Assembly: GCF_030733425.1 (NCBI RefSeq)
Contig: NZ_JASHIZ010000001.1
Coordinates: forward strand, 248,001-312,000
Source: Roseovarius sp. MMSF_3350
Lineage (GTDB): Bacteria; Pseudomonadota; Alphaproteobacteria; Rhodobacterales; Rhodobacteraceae
Length of the DNA stretch: 64,000 nt
Direction: 5' to 3'
Shown here: positions 52,516 through 62,002 of the stretch, one piece after another
Layout: each line of letters opens with the position of its first letter
Numbering within the stretch: position 1 is the stretch's first letter
The notes under the pieces: model-generated
The model's database searches: none
What the model was told of the DNA's origin: nothing
What the model saw: only the letters and a program-made list of their open reading frames with translations
Translations under genes and position numbers: made by a program

Positions 52516-53780
52516 GCGCGCCGGTCTTCACCACGCTGGGCTGTCGGCTGAACGCGTACGAGACGGAAGCCATGAAGGAGCTTGCCGGCGCGGTTGGGCT
52601 GGAGAATGCCGTGGTGGTGAACACCTGCGCGGTGACCGCCGAGGCGGTGCGCAAGGCGCGGCAGGAGATTCGCAAGCTGCGGCGCGAGAACCCCGAGGCG
52701 CGGCTGATCGTGACGGGCTGCGCGGCGCAGACGGAACCGGAGACGTTTTCGGCCATGGCCGAGGTGGATGCCGTGATCGGCAACACCGAAAAGATGGTGC
52801 GCGACACCTGGGCTGGCCTCGCCGCCGATTTCATCGGCGAGACAGAGGCGGTGCAGGTGGACGACATCATGAGCGTCACCGAGACGGCAGGGCATCTGAT
52901 CGACGGGTTCGGCACGCGGAGCCGCGCCTATGTGCAGGTGCAGAACGGGTGCGACCATCGCTGCACGTTCTGCATCATACCTTACGGTCGGGGCAATTCG
53001 CGCAGCGTGCCGGCGGGGGTTGTGGTGGATCAGATCAAGCGGCTGGTGGATCGCGGATACAACGAGGTGGTGCTGACCGGCGTGGACCTGACAAGCTGGG
53101 GCGCAGACCTGCCCGCCGAGCCGAAACTTGGCGATCTGGTGATGCGTATCCTGAAGCTGGTGCCGGACCTGCCGCGCCTGCGGATATCGTCGATCGATTC
53201 GATCGAGGTGGACGAGAACCTGATGCGGGCGATTGCCACCGAAGCGCGGCTGATGCCGCATCTGCATCTGAGTTTGCAGCATGGCGACGATCTGATCCTG
53301 AAACGGATGAAGCGGCGGCATTTGCGGGACGACGCGATCCGGTTTGCCGAGGAGGCGCGTGCGCTGCGCCCCGATATGACCTTTGGCGCGGATATCATCG
53401 CCGGGTTCCCTACCGAGACAGAGGCGGCGTTCGAGAACTCGCTGCGGCTGGTCGAGGAGTGCGGGCTGACCTGGCTGCATGTCTTTCCCTACAGCCCGCG
53501 GCCGGGCACGCCGGCGGCGCGGATGCCGCAAGTGGACGGGCGGGCGATCAAGGAGCGGGCGGCGCGGTTGCGGGCGGTGGGCGCAGCGCGCGTGGCGCGG
53601 CATCTGGACGAACAGCAGGGGCGCGTGCACAGGGTTCTGCTGGAGAATGCCCGGATGGGGCGCACCGAGCAGTTCACCGAGGTGACGTTCGGCAGTGACC
53701 AGCCCGAGGGGCAGATCGTGTCGGCGCGCGTGACCGGGCATGATGCGGCGCGGCTGACGGCGGACCCCGCCATGTGCTAG
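52512..53780 (+). CDS. mtaB: tRNA t6A37 methylthiotransferase
   Basis: 422 aa. The N-terminal UPF0004 domain has Cys in TLGCRLNAYE, NTCAVT and TGCAAQ, for the second cluster. The radical-SAM domain has CDHRCTFCIIPYGRG (CX3CX2C). A TRAM-like end contains GRTEQFTEV. It makes ms2t6A in tRNAs. The CX3CX2C spacing and the CRLN N-terminus point to MtaB and not MiaB. Start coupled to dapF. Confidence 0.95.
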   Translation: MSAPVFTTLGCRLNAYETEAMKELAGAVGLENAVVVNTCAVTAEAVRKARQEIRKLRRENPEARLIVTGCAAQTEPETFSAMAEVDAVIGNTEKMVRDTWAGLAADFIGETEAVQVDDIMSVTETAGHLIDGFGTRSRAYVQVQNGCDHRCTFCIIPYGRGNSRSVPAGVVVDQIKRLVDRGYNEVVLTGVDLTSWGADLPAEPKLGDLVMRILKLVPDLPRLRISSIDSIEVDENLMRAIATEARLMPHLHLSLQHGDDLILKRMKRRHLRDDAIRFAEEARALRPDMTFGADIIAGFPTETEAAFENSLRLVEECGLTWLHVFPYSPRPGTPAARMPQVDGRAIKERAARLRAVGAARVARHLDEQQGRVHRVLLENARMGRTEQFTEVTFGSDQPEGQIVSARVTGHDAARLTADPAMC

Positions 53781-53810
53781 ACTGTATGCGGTCGGCCGGG
53801 GGAGGCGCGC

Positions 53811-54200
53811 ATGCGTACGGAAGAGATTATCGAAAAGGCAGTGACGGCGTATTCCAGCGGCGACACGGGCGCGCTGGATGCGTTTTTGGCCGACAACCTT
53901 TGCTATTGGATCAACGGTCAGCCGGAATGTGGGAAGTTCACCTGTGACGTGACGGGAAAACCGGCGTTCTATGATGCTGTGGGCGCGATACTGGAACGGT
54001 GGGACATCAGCGACTACCGGATCGTCGACCTGATCGTGAGCGGCGATCGGGCGGCGGCGCAAGTGGCGCACGGGGCGACGCACAAGCAGACGGGGCGGCA
54101 GTTCGACACGCGGCTGGCCCTGTTCTTTGCGGTCAGGGACGGGCAGATCACCGAGATTGTCGAGTATCACGATACCGCCGCATTGGCCCGGGACCCCTGA
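53811..54200 (+). CDS. Nuclear transport factor 2-like (SnoaL-type) protein
   Basis: 129 aa. The NTF2-like fold is suggested by VTAYSSGDTGALDAFLADNL at the N-terminus and TGRQFDTRLALFFAVRDGQI then EIVEYHDTAAL at the C-terminus. A GGGGGAGG site precedes ATG 53811. No specific activity can be assigned. Confidence 0.82.
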   Translation: MRTEEIIEKAVTAYSSGDTGALDAFLADNLCYWINGQPECGKFTCDVTGKPAFYDAVGAILERWDISDYRIVDLIVSGDRAAAQVAHGATHKQTGRQFDTRLALFFAVRDGQITEIVEYHDTAALARDP

Positions 54201-54281
54201 GCCGCGATTGTGACGGGGACAATTCTTTGCTGGCCTTGAGGCCCGGCGCCGCGACATGGTGGGCGCAAAAGGAGCCGTGCC

Positions 54282-54902
54282 ATGCATCCCAATCCGATCT
54301 TTCGCCAGACGCCCGACGCGCGGAACATCGCCTTCGCGCGGGCGCAGGGCTTTGGCGTGCTGGCGGTGGCGAGCGAGGGCGCGCCGCTGATGAGCCATAT
54401 CCCGTTCCTGTTGTCGGAGAACGGGGAGGTGGCGGAGTTTCACCTTGTGCGCTCGAACCCGATCGCGCGGGCGCTCTCTGCGCCTTTGCATGCGCGGATC
54501 GCTGTCGTTGGGCCGTATTCCTATGTCTCGCCGGACTGGTATGGCGTAGAGGACCAGGTGCCGACGTGGAATTACGTGGCGGTGCATCTGGTGGGGGAAG
54601 TGGAGTTGCGGCCGCAGGACGAGATGCGCGATTTGCTGGACCGGCAATCGGCGCAGTTCGAGGAGCAGTTGCTTCCGAAGGCGCCGTGGACGTCGGACAA
54701 GATGACGCCGGACGTGATGGACCGGATGATGCGGCAGATCGTGCCGTGCCGGATGCGGGTGGACGAAATAGCCGGCACATGGAAGTTGAACCAGAACAAG
54801 ACGGATGATGTGCGCCTGCGGGCCGCCGAGGCGGTGGAGGCATCGGGGATGGGTGTGCAGACCGGGGCGCTGGCCGCGCTGATGCGGGAGGCGGGCAGCT
54901 AG
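54282..54902 (+). CDS. FMN-binding (PaiB-like) negative transcriptional regulator family protein
   Basis: 206 aa. PaiB/FMN_bind_2 pattern: SHIPFLLSENGEVAEFHLVR, GPYSYVSPDWYGVEDQVPTW, NYVAVHLVGEVEL and GTWKLNQNKTDDVR. Members bind FMN. PaiB was named for a Bacillus regulator, but many relatives are probably enzymes. ATG 54282 follows GGAG. Confidence 0.88.
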   Translation: MHPNPIFRQTPDARNIAFARAQGFGVLAVASEGAPLMSHIPFLLSENGEVAEFHLVRSNPIARALSAPLHARIAVVGPYSYVSPDWYGVEDQVPTWNYVAVHLVGEVELRPQDEMRDLLDRQSAQFEEQLLPKAPWTSDKMTPDVMDRMMRQIVPCRMRVDEIAGTWKLNQNKTDDVRLRAAEAVEASGMGVQTGALAALMREAGS

Positions 54903-54954
54903 ACCTTGGCGGATCGGCGGCGTAGCCTGTGGGAAAATCGGAAAGGGATGTGCG

Positions 54955-55557
54955 ATGCAACTGATCTCTGCCAAGCCGTCGCCCTATGGGCGCAAGGTGA
55001 AGGTGACCCTGATCGAGACCGGGCTGATCGACGAGGTCGAGATGGTCGAGGTGACGACCACGCCGGTGGCGACCGATGCGGCGGTGGCGGCGGCGAACCC
55101 GGTGGGCAAGATCCCGGCGCTTGTTCGCAATGACGGGCCGACGCTGTACGATAGCCGGGTGATCTGTCGCTACCTCGATGCGCGGGCGGGCACGACGCTG
55201 TACCCGCAGGGCCGGATCTGGGAGACGCTGACGCTGGAGGCGACGGCGGACGGGATTCTGGATGCGGCGCTGGCGATGGTCTACGAGCGGCGGGTAAGGT
55301 CCGAAGCCATGGTCTACGAGCCGTGGATCGAGGCGCAGTGGGAAAAGGTCGCGCGCAGCGCGGCGGCGATCAATGCGCGGTGGATGAGCCATTTGCGCGG
55401 GCCGCTGGATGCGGGGCAGATCGCGGTGGGCTGTGCGCTGGGCTATCTTGATTTCCGGCTGGGCGACCGGGGGTGGCGCAAGGGGAATGACGCGCTGGCC
55501 GACTGGTTCAAGGCGTTTGCCGAGCGCGAGAGCATGACGGCCACCGCGCCCGACTGA
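54955..55557 (+). CDS. Glutathione S-transferase family protein
   Basis: 200 aa. Thioredoxin-like N-terminal domain with SAKPSPYGRKVKVTLIETGL and NPVGKIPALVRNDGPTLYDS (GSH-binding cis-Pro and Ser), then a helical C-terminal domain. A detoxification or disulfide role is typical; substrate unknown. ATG 54955 follows GGGA. Its stop lies 1 bp from the convergent RTX stop. Confidence 0.9.
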   Translation: MQLISAKPSPYGRKVKVTLIETGLIDEVEMVEVTTTPVATDAAVAAANPVGKIPALVRNDGPTLYDSRVICRYLDARAGTTLYPQGRIWETLTLEATADGILDAALAMVYERRVRSEAMVYEPWIEAQWEKVARSAAAINARWMSHLRGPLDAGQIAVGCALGYLDFRLGDRGWRKGNDALADWFKAFAERESMTATAPD

Positions 55558-55558
55558 G

Positions 55559-56260
55559 TCAGAAGATGAAGTCGTCGGCGGCGAGCGGCGCTTCGAGGCC
55601 GGTGAAGATGATCGAGTCGCCATTGCCGAGGTCGATCAGCGCCTGATCGCCGGAATAGGTGATAAGCCCTTCGATGTCGGCGAAGGACGTAAAGCCGAAG
55701 CCGCCGATGCCGACCTGGTCGATCCCGGTCTCGAAATTGTCGATCACGTCGTTGCCGTTGCCTTGCACGAAGTAGACGCTGTCCACGTCGCCGTCGTCGG
55801 TCAGGAAGATGAAATCGTCGCCCGTGCCGCCGAAGACGATATCGGCGCCTTCGCCGGTGTGGATGCTGTCGTCGCCGGCCTCGCCATAGAGGTTGTCGTC
55901 GCCCTCGCCGCCAACGACGACGTCATCGCCGCCATTGGCGATGATCACGTCATTGCCCAGCCCGCCGAAGACGCTGTCATTTCCCGCGCCGGTTTCGATC
56001 GTGTCGTCGCCGGCGAAGCCGTAGTATCGTGAGCCGTCCGCGGTATTGGTGTCGAAGATATGGTCGTCGCCTTTCGTGCCATGCACCTCGCCGGGCAGGA
56101 CGCGGCCGCCGGGGGCGCCATCGTGGCTGTCTTCGCCATCGGTGAAATCGCCGGGCAGGTCGGGGCGGCCGTTGAGGCTGAATACACCCTTATTTGTAGA
56201 GGTGCTGCCGGTGAAATCGTCGATGGCACTGTCGATGAACTGGAAGCTGTCGCGTTTCAT
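55559..56260 (-). CDS. RTX-type calcium-binding protein
   Basis: 233 aa. A single block of GGxGxDxUx-like nonapeptides (about 85-155): FAGDDTIETGAGNDSVFGGL and GDDVVVGGEGDDNLYGEAGD lead to a parallel beta-roll that folds on Ca2+. The C-terminus (IFTGLEAPLAADDFIF) resembles a type I secretion signal. No N-terminal signal. ATG 56260 has GAGG about 9 nt upstream. No type I exporter is nearby. Function unknown; extracellular. Confidence 0.88.
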   Translation of the reverse strand: MKRDSFQFIDSAIDDFTGSTSTNKGVFSLNGRPDLPGDFTDGEDSHDGAPGGRVLPGEVHGTKGDDHIFDTNTADGSRYYGFAGDDTIETGAGNDSVFGGLGNDVIIANGGDDVVVGGEGDDNLYGEAGDDSIHTGEGADIVFGGTGDDFIFLTDDGDVDSVYFVQGNGNDVIDNFETGIDQVGIGGFGFTSFADIEGLITYSGDQALIDLGNGDSIIFTGLEAPLAADDFIF

Positions 56261-56317
56261 TGTGTGGTCCTCTGCGTTGAACATGACCATGTGTCGGGTC
56301 GCAGAGTTGCAGCGTTC

Positions 56318-56354
56318 AAAGAAAGCGGCCCGGGGTGGAGAGACCCCGGGCCGC
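56318..56354 (-). terminator. Rho-independent terminator of the PepSY gene
   Basis: On the minus strand GCGGCCCGGGGT pairs perfectly with ACCCCGGGCCGC (12 bp) and runs into TTTCTTT, 10 bp past the stop. Confidence 0.8.
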
Positions 56355-56364
56355 TTCATGTGGC

Positions 56365-57771
56365 TCAGGTCAGCAGGCGCCGCAGCGGCGGGATGCGGGA
56401 GATGACCAACACGTCGAGCGCGATGACCCCGATCAGCGTGAGGCCCGCCAGCGGGAAGGCCAGCGAGACCAGCAGACCCACCAGCACTGCGCCGGACCAG
56501 AGCGGCATTTTGGCGGGCATCGGCGGCGGGGCGAGGCGGGCGGTGCCCGAGGGGCGGCGTTTCCACCACATCACCACCGCCGTGACGCAGAGCATCAGGA
56601 CCGTCAGGCAGAAGGCGGTGTTGGCCAGAACGCTCCAGAGGCCCAGCGTGCCCATGTGCAGCGCGATGCCCACGGCCATGGCCTTGCCGGCGAGCGAGTA
56701 GTCCTCGTATCGGATATCGGCGAGGATCTTCCCGGTATATCGGTCCACGTGGGTGGTACGGTCGGTCGTGGGGTTCACGTCATCGGTGTTCATCGAATCC
56801 CGTCCGAAGGTGTAGACGCCGGTCTCGCCCGAGGGCAGGTTCATCTGGTAGCGCCCGTCAAAGCCGATCTGGCGGGCCAGCGCATCCATGCTGTCGATAT
56901 TGACCGGGGTGCCGGGGGCGAGGCCGTCGGTGCCGGCCTGGCTGCCAGAGGCGGGCAGGGGTGTCTGTTCCAGCACCCAGGGCACGTCGGCGCGGCCGGC
57001 GTTGAGGCTGGCATGGGTGGTGTCGGAAAGGGGGACATTGTCCCATTTCTCGGCGGGGAACTGGCTCCAGGCCTGAACCATCTTGGCGCCCCAGATACCG
57101 GTCCAAGAGAGGCCCGAGATCAGGAAGAAGATGAGGATGATGGAGATCCAGAAGCCCGCTGCGCCGTGCAGGGAACGCCAGCCGGCGCGGCCCCGGCCCA
57201 GGCGGGGCAACAGAGCCTCGCGCCAGGTGCCGCCGCCGCGGGGCCACCACATGTAAAGGCCGGTGGCGATCAGGACCATGCCGATGGAGGCGGCGATTTC
57301 CAGCATCCGGTCGCCGGTGACGCCAAGCCTGATGTCGCTGTGCAGGCTGTCGGCAAAGTCGTACCAGCCGCTGCGGCGCGGCCAGCTTTGGATGACCCGA
57401 GCCGTGTAGGGATCGACGGCGACCATCTGCGGGCCGGTGGCATCGTCCACGCGGAAAACCGCGGCGACATCATCGGTGCGGGGCGCGATATAGGCGCGCA
57501 GCTCGCCCTCGGGGACGGCGGCGAGGGCTGCCTTGGCCTGATCCGAGACGGCCGTGGGTGCCTCCGATGCGGTGACGGGGATACGTTCGCCGTCGCGCCC
57601 GTCAAGATGAGCGATCCAGAGCATCATCAGGCCGGTGATGGCCAGAAGGGCGAAGAAGGGGATGACGTAAAGCCCGGCGTAGAAGTGCCAGCGCCACGCG
57701 GCGCGGTAGAGTTTTTGCGGGTCATGCGCAGCGGTCTGGGCCGCGCCCATGGGGGTAGGGTCGGAAACCAT
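56365..57771 (-). CDS. PepSY-associated TM helix protein (PiuB-like)
   Basis: 468 aa. The PepSY_TM landmarks are AWRWHFYAGLYVIPFFALLA at the N-terminus, WWPRGGGTWREALLPRLGRG and RSLHGAAGFWISIILIFFLI, then a distal YTGKILADIRYEDYSLAGKA with two more TM segments. Relatives reduce or take up ferric siderophores. It follows a small secreted protein gene on the same strand (46 bp), and is followed by a strong terminator. Iron or copper context is likely but unproven. Confidence 0.86.
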   Translation of the reverse strand: MVSDPTPMGAAQTAAHDPQKLYRAAWRWHFYAGLYVIPFFALLAITGLMMLWIAHLDGRDGERIPVTASEAPTAVSDQAKAALAAVPEGELRAYIAPRTDDVAAVFRVDDATGPQMVAVDPYTARVIQSWPRRSGWYDFADSLHSDIRLGVTGDRMLEIAASIGMVLIATGLYMWWPRGGGTWREALLPRLGRGRAGWRSLHGAAGFWISIILIFFLISGLSWTGIWGAKMVQAWSQFPAEKWDNVPLSDTTHASLNAGRADVPWVLEQTPLPASGSQAGTDGLAPGTPVNIDSMDALARQIGFDGRYQMNLPSGETGVYTFGRDSMNTDDVNPTTDRTTHVDRYTGKILADIRYEDYSLAGKAMAVGIALHMGTLGLWSVLANTAFCLTVLMLCVTAVVMWWKRRPSGTARLAPPPMPAKMPLWSGAVLVGLLVSLAFPLAGLTLIGVIALDVLVISRIPPLRRLLT

Positions 57772-57816
57772 GACGGTTCTCCTTTGATGTGAAGCAGTTG
57801 GGTAAGTGCAGTCAGA

Positions 57817-58209
57817 TCAAAGGTATGCGGGGGGTGCGCGGGGTTGCGCCGGGGGAAATCCGGGGCGCGGGAGCGGGGCTGCCGCGTGAACCAGAACGGC
57901 GTCGCGATGGGTGGCGCGGATCGGGCGCGCGGCAAGGATCGGGGCGACCGCCGGTTCGGCGGCCTTGGCGTGTGTGACCCAGGGGCAGGGCACGTCCTCG
58001 GCCTCGACGGGGGTGCCGTTTTCATCGACGGTGATGCTGCGCTCGGCATCGCCGGTACAGAGCACGACCGTGATGCCGCCGGGCTGGAACTGGGGCATGG
58101 TGCCCGGTGCGAAGGAGGAATAGGCGGTGTAGACGACAAGAAACGCCCAGAGCAGCATCAGGCCGATGCCGCGGGTCGCGCCGGAGCGGTGTGGGCGTTT
58201 CATGGTCAT
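57817..58209 (-). CDS. Small secreted/membrane protein (DUF2946-like)
   Basis: 130 aa: one N-terminal TM ([20 protein letters not shown]), then an extracytoplasmic part with Cys in [12 protein letters not shown] and [10 protein letters not shown], then a Pro/Ala-rich end. The CTGD and CPW spacing resembles DUF2946 proteins found beside copper/iron genes. The start is ATG 58209 or 58203. Probably an operon with the PepSY gene. Confidence 0.7.
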   Translation of the reverse strand: MTMKRPHRSGATRGIGLMLLWAFLVVYTAYSSFAPGTMPQFQPGGITVVLCTGDAERSITVDENGTPVEAEDVPCPWVTHAKAAEPAVAPILAARPIRATHRDAVLVHAAAPLPRPGFPPAQPRAPPAYL

Positions 58210-58221
58210 GACAGGTCAATA

Positions 58222-58242
58222 GCGCGCGCCGGGGGCGCGCGC
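58222..58242 (-). terminator. GC hairpin after the outer-membrane barrel gene
   Basis: GCGCGCGCC-GGG-GGCGCGCGC, 9 bp stem, 6 bp beyond the stop; no T-tract. Confidence 0.5.
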
Positions 58243-58248
58243 CAGACC

Positions 58249-58929
58249 CTAGAAGCTGTAGCTGATGCCGAAGTTCAGCGCGTGGGTCAGCAGGTCGGTG
58301 CTGAGGCGGCCGTCGGGCTGGCCGGGGTCGCCGTCGATGGTGATGTCGTTCTCGGAATAAGTCATCTGGTATTCGCCGAAGAGCGCCCAGCGGTCGGTGA
58401 AGTCGTACTTGATGCCGGCGATGCCGCGCACCGCGACGCCGGTGTTTTCGTAGTCGTAGGTGCGGTTGGTGGCGCCCACGGCAAGCGCATCGACATGCGG
58501 AACCGCGACGCCGAGGCCGCCGCCGACATAGGGCGTGAAGCGGCCCTGGTTGAACGCGCCGGGCCAGCGTTTCATCACGTTGGCGGTGAAGATGTTGTGG
58601 CCGTCCGACAGCTCGAACCGGGTAAGGCCGACGGCGGCGGCGTCGCCCGCCGGCATGTAGGCCTTGGTGTGCGTGCCCTCGAGCCCGAAGCCCCAGTTGG
58701 TATCGGTCCAGTACATGATGCGGCCACCGTAGTAGATGGGCGCATCGAAGGGTTTGCCGTCCCAGCCGATGTTGCGGCTGAAGCCGCCGCCGCCGTTGGG
58801 CAGCGTGCCGCTGGCGGTGCTTTCGGTCACGCCCTGGGCGCCGAGATAAAAGCTGAGCTCGATCTCGGCGGCGGCGGGGCTGGCCATTGCGAGGAGGGCG
58901 AACAGGGAAACACGAACGGAATTCAGCAT
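58249..58929 (-). CDS. Outer-membrane beta-barrel protein
   Basis: 226 aa. A Sec signal ends at about ASPAAAE (residue 22). The rest alternates as an eight-strand barrel: [47 protein letters not shown], and a C-terminal LNFGISYSF ending in Phe, the BAM signal. The OmpW/OMP_b-brl type is likely. ATG 58929. It is divergent from petABC. Confidence 0.85.
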   Translation of the reverse strand: MLNSVRVSLFALLAMASPAAAEIELSFYLGAQGVTESTASGTLPNGGGGFSRNIGWDGKPFDAPIYYGGRIMYWTDTNWGFGLEGTHTKAYMPAGDAAAVGLTRFELSDGHNIFTANVMKRWPGAFNQGRFTPYVGGGLGVAVPHVDALAVGATNRTYDYENTGVAVRGIAGIKYDFTDRWALFGEYQMTYSENDITIDGDPGQPDGRLSTDLLTHALNFGISYSF

Positions 58930-59154
58930 GATACGGGCCTTTTCAAGAAACAGCGCGGGTTGGCTCGTGCTTACACCCGCGGCGGGACCGTCACAAGCGC
59001 GACAGATGAGCACCCTCTTCAAATGATTGGCATTGTGCACTGGACGCCTCAGGCAAGCTTGGATAAATACGCGCATGATCGCGGTGAGGGGAGTCGTCCG
59101 TCTGCCGCATACGGGGATTTGCCTAGAAGGCTCAGACAGATTGGAGATTGGCTC

Positions 59155-59733
59155 GTGTCCCACGCAGAAGACCACGAAGGTACACGCAGAGATTTCATTT
59201 ATTACGCGACCGCCGGCGCGGGTGTCGTGGCGGTCGGTGCAGCGGTTTGGCCGCTGGTCAACCAGATGAACCCCTCTGCCGACGTTCAGGCGCTCAGCTC
59301 GATCCGGGTGGACGTGTCCGGTATCGAACAGGGTTCGCAACTGACGGTGAAATGGCTGGGCAAGCCGGTCTTCATCCGCCGCCGCACCGAGGCCGAGATC
59401 GAGGCCGCGCGCGAAGCGGACGTCTCCAGCCTGCCCGACCCGATCGCGCGGAACGAGAACCTGCAAGGCGAGGTTCCCGCCTCGGACGAGAACCGGGCGC
59501 TGGATGAAACCGGCGAGTGGCTGGTGCAGATCGGTGTGTGCACGCACCTGGGCTGCGTGCCGCTGAGCAATGCCGGCGATTACGTGCTGGACAGCGGCGT
59601 GGGTGGCTGGTTCTGCCCCTGCCACGGGTCGCACTACGACACGGCGGGACGGATCCGCAAAGGCCCCGCGCCGACGAACCTGCCGGTGCCGATTGCCGAG
59701 TTCGTCGACGAAACGACCGTGAAACTGGGATAA
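59155..59733 (+). CDS. petA: Ubiquinol-cytochrome c reductase iron-sulfur subunit (Rieske)
   Basis: 192 aa. Tat-type anchor [20 protein letters not shown]. The Rieske [2Fe-2S] ligands are in CTHLGCVPL and CPCHGSHYD. It starts at GTG 59155 with GGAG about 10 nt upstream; no better ATG matches the family N-terminus MSHAEDHEG. First gene of the bc1 operon petABC. The upstream 225 bp (58930-59154) is gene-free and should hold the promoter. Confidence 0.96.
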   Translation: MSHAEDHEGTRRDFIYYATAGAGVVAVGAAVWPLVNQMNPSADVQALSSIRVDVSGIEQGSQLTVKWLGKPVFIRRRTEAEIEAAREADVSSLPDPIARNENLQGEVPASDENRALDETGEWLVQIGVCTHLGCVPLSNAGDYVLDSGVGGWFCPCHGSHYDTAGRIRKGPAPTNLPVPIAEFVDETTVKLG

Positions 59734-59745
59734 GGAATAACAACA

Positions 59746-61086
59746 ATGGCTGGAATTCCTCACGACCATTACGAGCCGAAAACCAGTGGCGAGAAGTGGC
59801 TGAACCGCCGCCTTCCCATTGTCGGTCTTCTGTACGACACGATCATGATCCCCACGCCCAAGAACCTGAACTGGATGTGGATCTGGGGCATCGTGCTGAC
59901 CTTCTGCCTGGTGCTGCAGATCGTCACCGGTATCGTCCTGGCGATGCACTATACGCCGCATGTGGACGAGGCGTTCGCGTCGGTCGAGCACATCATGCGC
60001 AACGTCAACGGCGGGCACATGCTTCGCTACCTGCACATGAACGGCGCCTCGCTGTTCTTCTTTGCGGTCTACCTGCATATCTTCCGCGGTCTTTACTACG
60101 GCTCCTACAAGGCGCCGCGCGAAATCACGTGGATCATCGGGATGCTGATCTACCTGCTGATGATGGGCACGGCCTTCATGGGCTACGTGCTGCCCTGGGG
60201 GCAGATGTCGTTCTGGGGAGCCACGGTGATCACCGGGCTGTTCGGGGCGATCCCGCTGATCGGTGAGCCGATCCAGACATGGCTGCTGGGTGGTCCGGCG
60301 GTGGACAACGCCACGCTGAACCGCTTCTTCAGCCTGCATTACCTGCTGCCCTTCGTGATTGCCGCCCTCGTGGCCGTGCATATCTGGGCGTTCCACACAA
60401 CGGGCAACAACAATCCCACGGGTGTCGAAGTGCGCCGCACCTCGAAGGCCGAGGCCGAGAAGGACACCGTTTCGTTCTGGCCCTATTTCGTGATCAAGGA
60501 CCTGTTCGCACTGGCCGTGATCCTGGCGGTGTTCTTTGCCATCGTGGGCTTCATGCCGAACTACCTGGGCCACCCCGACAACTATATCGAGGCCAACGCC
60601 CTGGCGACGCCGGCGCATATCGTGCCCGAATGGTATTTCCTGCCGTTCTACGCGATCCTGCGGGCGTTCACGTCGGACGTGTGGGTGGTGCAGTTCGCAT
60701 CCTTCATCACCGGCGGCATCATCGATGCCAAGTTCTTTGGCGTGCTGGCCATGTTCGGCGCGATCGCCGTGATGGCGCTGGCGCCATGGCTGGACACCTC
60801 GATGGTGCGCTCGGGCCGGTATCGGCCGATGTTCAAATGGTGGTTCTGGCTGCTGGCGGTCGACTTCGTGCTGCTGATGTGGCTGGGCGCCCGCCCGGCG
60901 GAAGAGCCCTATGCGACCTACTCGCTGATCGCCTCGACCTATTGGTTCGCCTACTTCCTGGTGATCCTGCCGCTGTTGGGCGTGATCGAGAAACCGTTGC
61001 CGATGCCCGAGACCATCGAAGAGGATTTCGAGGCGCACAAGGCGACGACCGGCGGCACGACCACCGTTGCCAGCCCGGCCGAGTAA
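59746..61086 (+). CDS. petB: Cytochrome b of the bc1 complex
   Basis: 446 aa with eight TM helices. Heme-ligand histidines are in [20 protein letters not shown] and [18 protein letters not shown]. The Qo-site PEWY is in [14 protein letters not shown]. It carries Qo and Qi quinone sites. Separate from cytochrome c1, as in Rhodobacter and unlike the fused rhizobial form. Confidence 0.97.
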   Translation: MAGIPHDHYEPKTSGEKWLNRRLPIVGLLYDTIMIPTPKNLNWMWIWGIVLTFCLVLQIVTGIVLAMHYTPHVDEAFASVEHIMRNVNGGHMLRYLHMNGASLFFFAVYLHIFRGLYYGSYKAPREITWIIGMLIYLLMMGTAFMGYVLPWGQMSFWGATVITGLFGAIPLIGEPIQTWLLGGPAVDNATLNRFFSLHYLLPFVIAALVAVHIWAFHTTGNNNPTGVEVRRTSKAEAEKDTVSFWPYFVIKDLFALAVILAVFFAIVGFMPNYLGHPDNYIEANALATPAHIVPEWYFLPFYAILRAFTSDVWVVQFASFITGGIIDAKFFGVLAMFGAIAVMALAPWLDTSMVRSGRYRPMFKWWFWLLAVDFVLLMWLGARPAEEPYATYSLIASTYWFAYFLVILPLLGVIEKPLPMPETIEEDFEAHKATTGGTTTVASPAE

Positions 61087-61103
61087 GAGAAAGGATCAGG
61101 CAA

Positions 61104-61895
61104 ATGATGAAGACATTCGCGATCAGCGCAGTCACGGCCCTGGCCCTTTCGACCGGTGGCGCGTTCGCCGCCGGTGAGGGCGGCCACACCAAGGATGTCG
61201 ACTTTTCCTTCGAGGGACCGTTCGGCAGCTTCGACCAGGCACAGCTTCAGCGCGGACTGCAGGTCTATACCGAGGTCTGTGCGTCCTGCCACGGGCTGCA
61301 ATACGTGCCGCTGCGAACGCTGGCCGACGAGGGCGGGCCGCATTTCTCGGAAGCTGAAGTGCGTGCCTATGCCGAACAGAACTTCGAAGTGTTCGATGAG
61401 GAACTGGACGATTTCCGTGCGGCACGCCCGGTCGACCATTTCCCCGGGTCCAACCTGGAAAACGCACCCGACCTCAGCCTGATGGCCAAGGCCCGTGCCG
61501 GGTTCCACGGTCCCGCAGGGACGGGGATCAACCAGCTTGTCAAAGGCATGGGCGGGCCGGAATACATCTATTCTCTGCTGACCGGATATACCGGCGAGAC
61601 CAAGGAAGAAGCGGGAACCACGCTTTACGAGAACACCGCTTATCCGGGAACCTGGATCGGGATGGCGCCGCCGCTTTACGGCGAGGACGTGGAATATGCC
61701 GATGGTCACGCGAACGACCTGAGCGCGATTTCCAAGGATGTCGCGGCGTTCCTGATGTGGACGGCGGAGCCCAAGATGATGGACCGCAAGCAGGCGGGCC
61801 TGACCGGGGTGATCTTCTTGACGCTGCTGTCGGTGCTGCTGTACCTGACAAACAAGCGGATCTGGAAGCCGATCAAGAAGAAATACGAAAGCTGA
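61104..61895 (+). CDS. petC: Cytochrome c1
   Basis: 263 aa. Signal peptide cleaved about residue 22 (GGAFAAGE). Heme c site is [15 protein letters not shown] (about 53-67). An [20 protein letters not shown] region carries the axial Met candidate, and a C-terminal anchor is [20 protein letters not shown]. It passes electrons to cytochrome c. ATG 61104 follows AAAGGAT. Ends the operon. Confidence 0.96.
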   Translation: MMKTFAISAVTALALSTGGAFAAGEGGHTKDVDFSFEGPFGSFDQAQLQRGLQVYTEVCASCHGLQYVPLRTLADEGGPHFSEAEVRAYAEQNFEVFDEELDDFRAARPVDHFPGSNLENAPDLSLMAKARAGFHGPAGTGINQLVKGMGGPEYIYSLLTGYTGETKEEAGTTLYENTAYPGTWIGMAPPLYGEDVEYADGHANDLSAISKDVAAFLMWTAEPKMMDRKQAGLTGVIFLTLLSVLLYLTNKRIWKPIKKKYES

Positions 61896-61919
61896 GGGAT
61901 CGGCCTTCGCTGAACTTTG

Positions 61920-61951
61920 AAAGCCCCCGTTGCCATGCATCGGGGGCTTTT
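61920..61951 (+). terminator. Rho-independent terminator of petABC
   Basis: AAAGCCCCCG pairs perfectly with CGGGGGCTTT around an 11-nt loop, with one more T following, 25 bp beyond the petC stop. Confidence 0.85.
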
Positions 61952-62002
61952 CGCTGTGGGCAAGGGGCCGAGCGTCACACCTGAGGTGCGCCCCGAAGAA
62001 CC

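Noticed and set aside
55559..56260. RTX toxin or adhesin
   Set aside because: Only one short repeat block, no toxin domain, and no type I secretion genes in the window.
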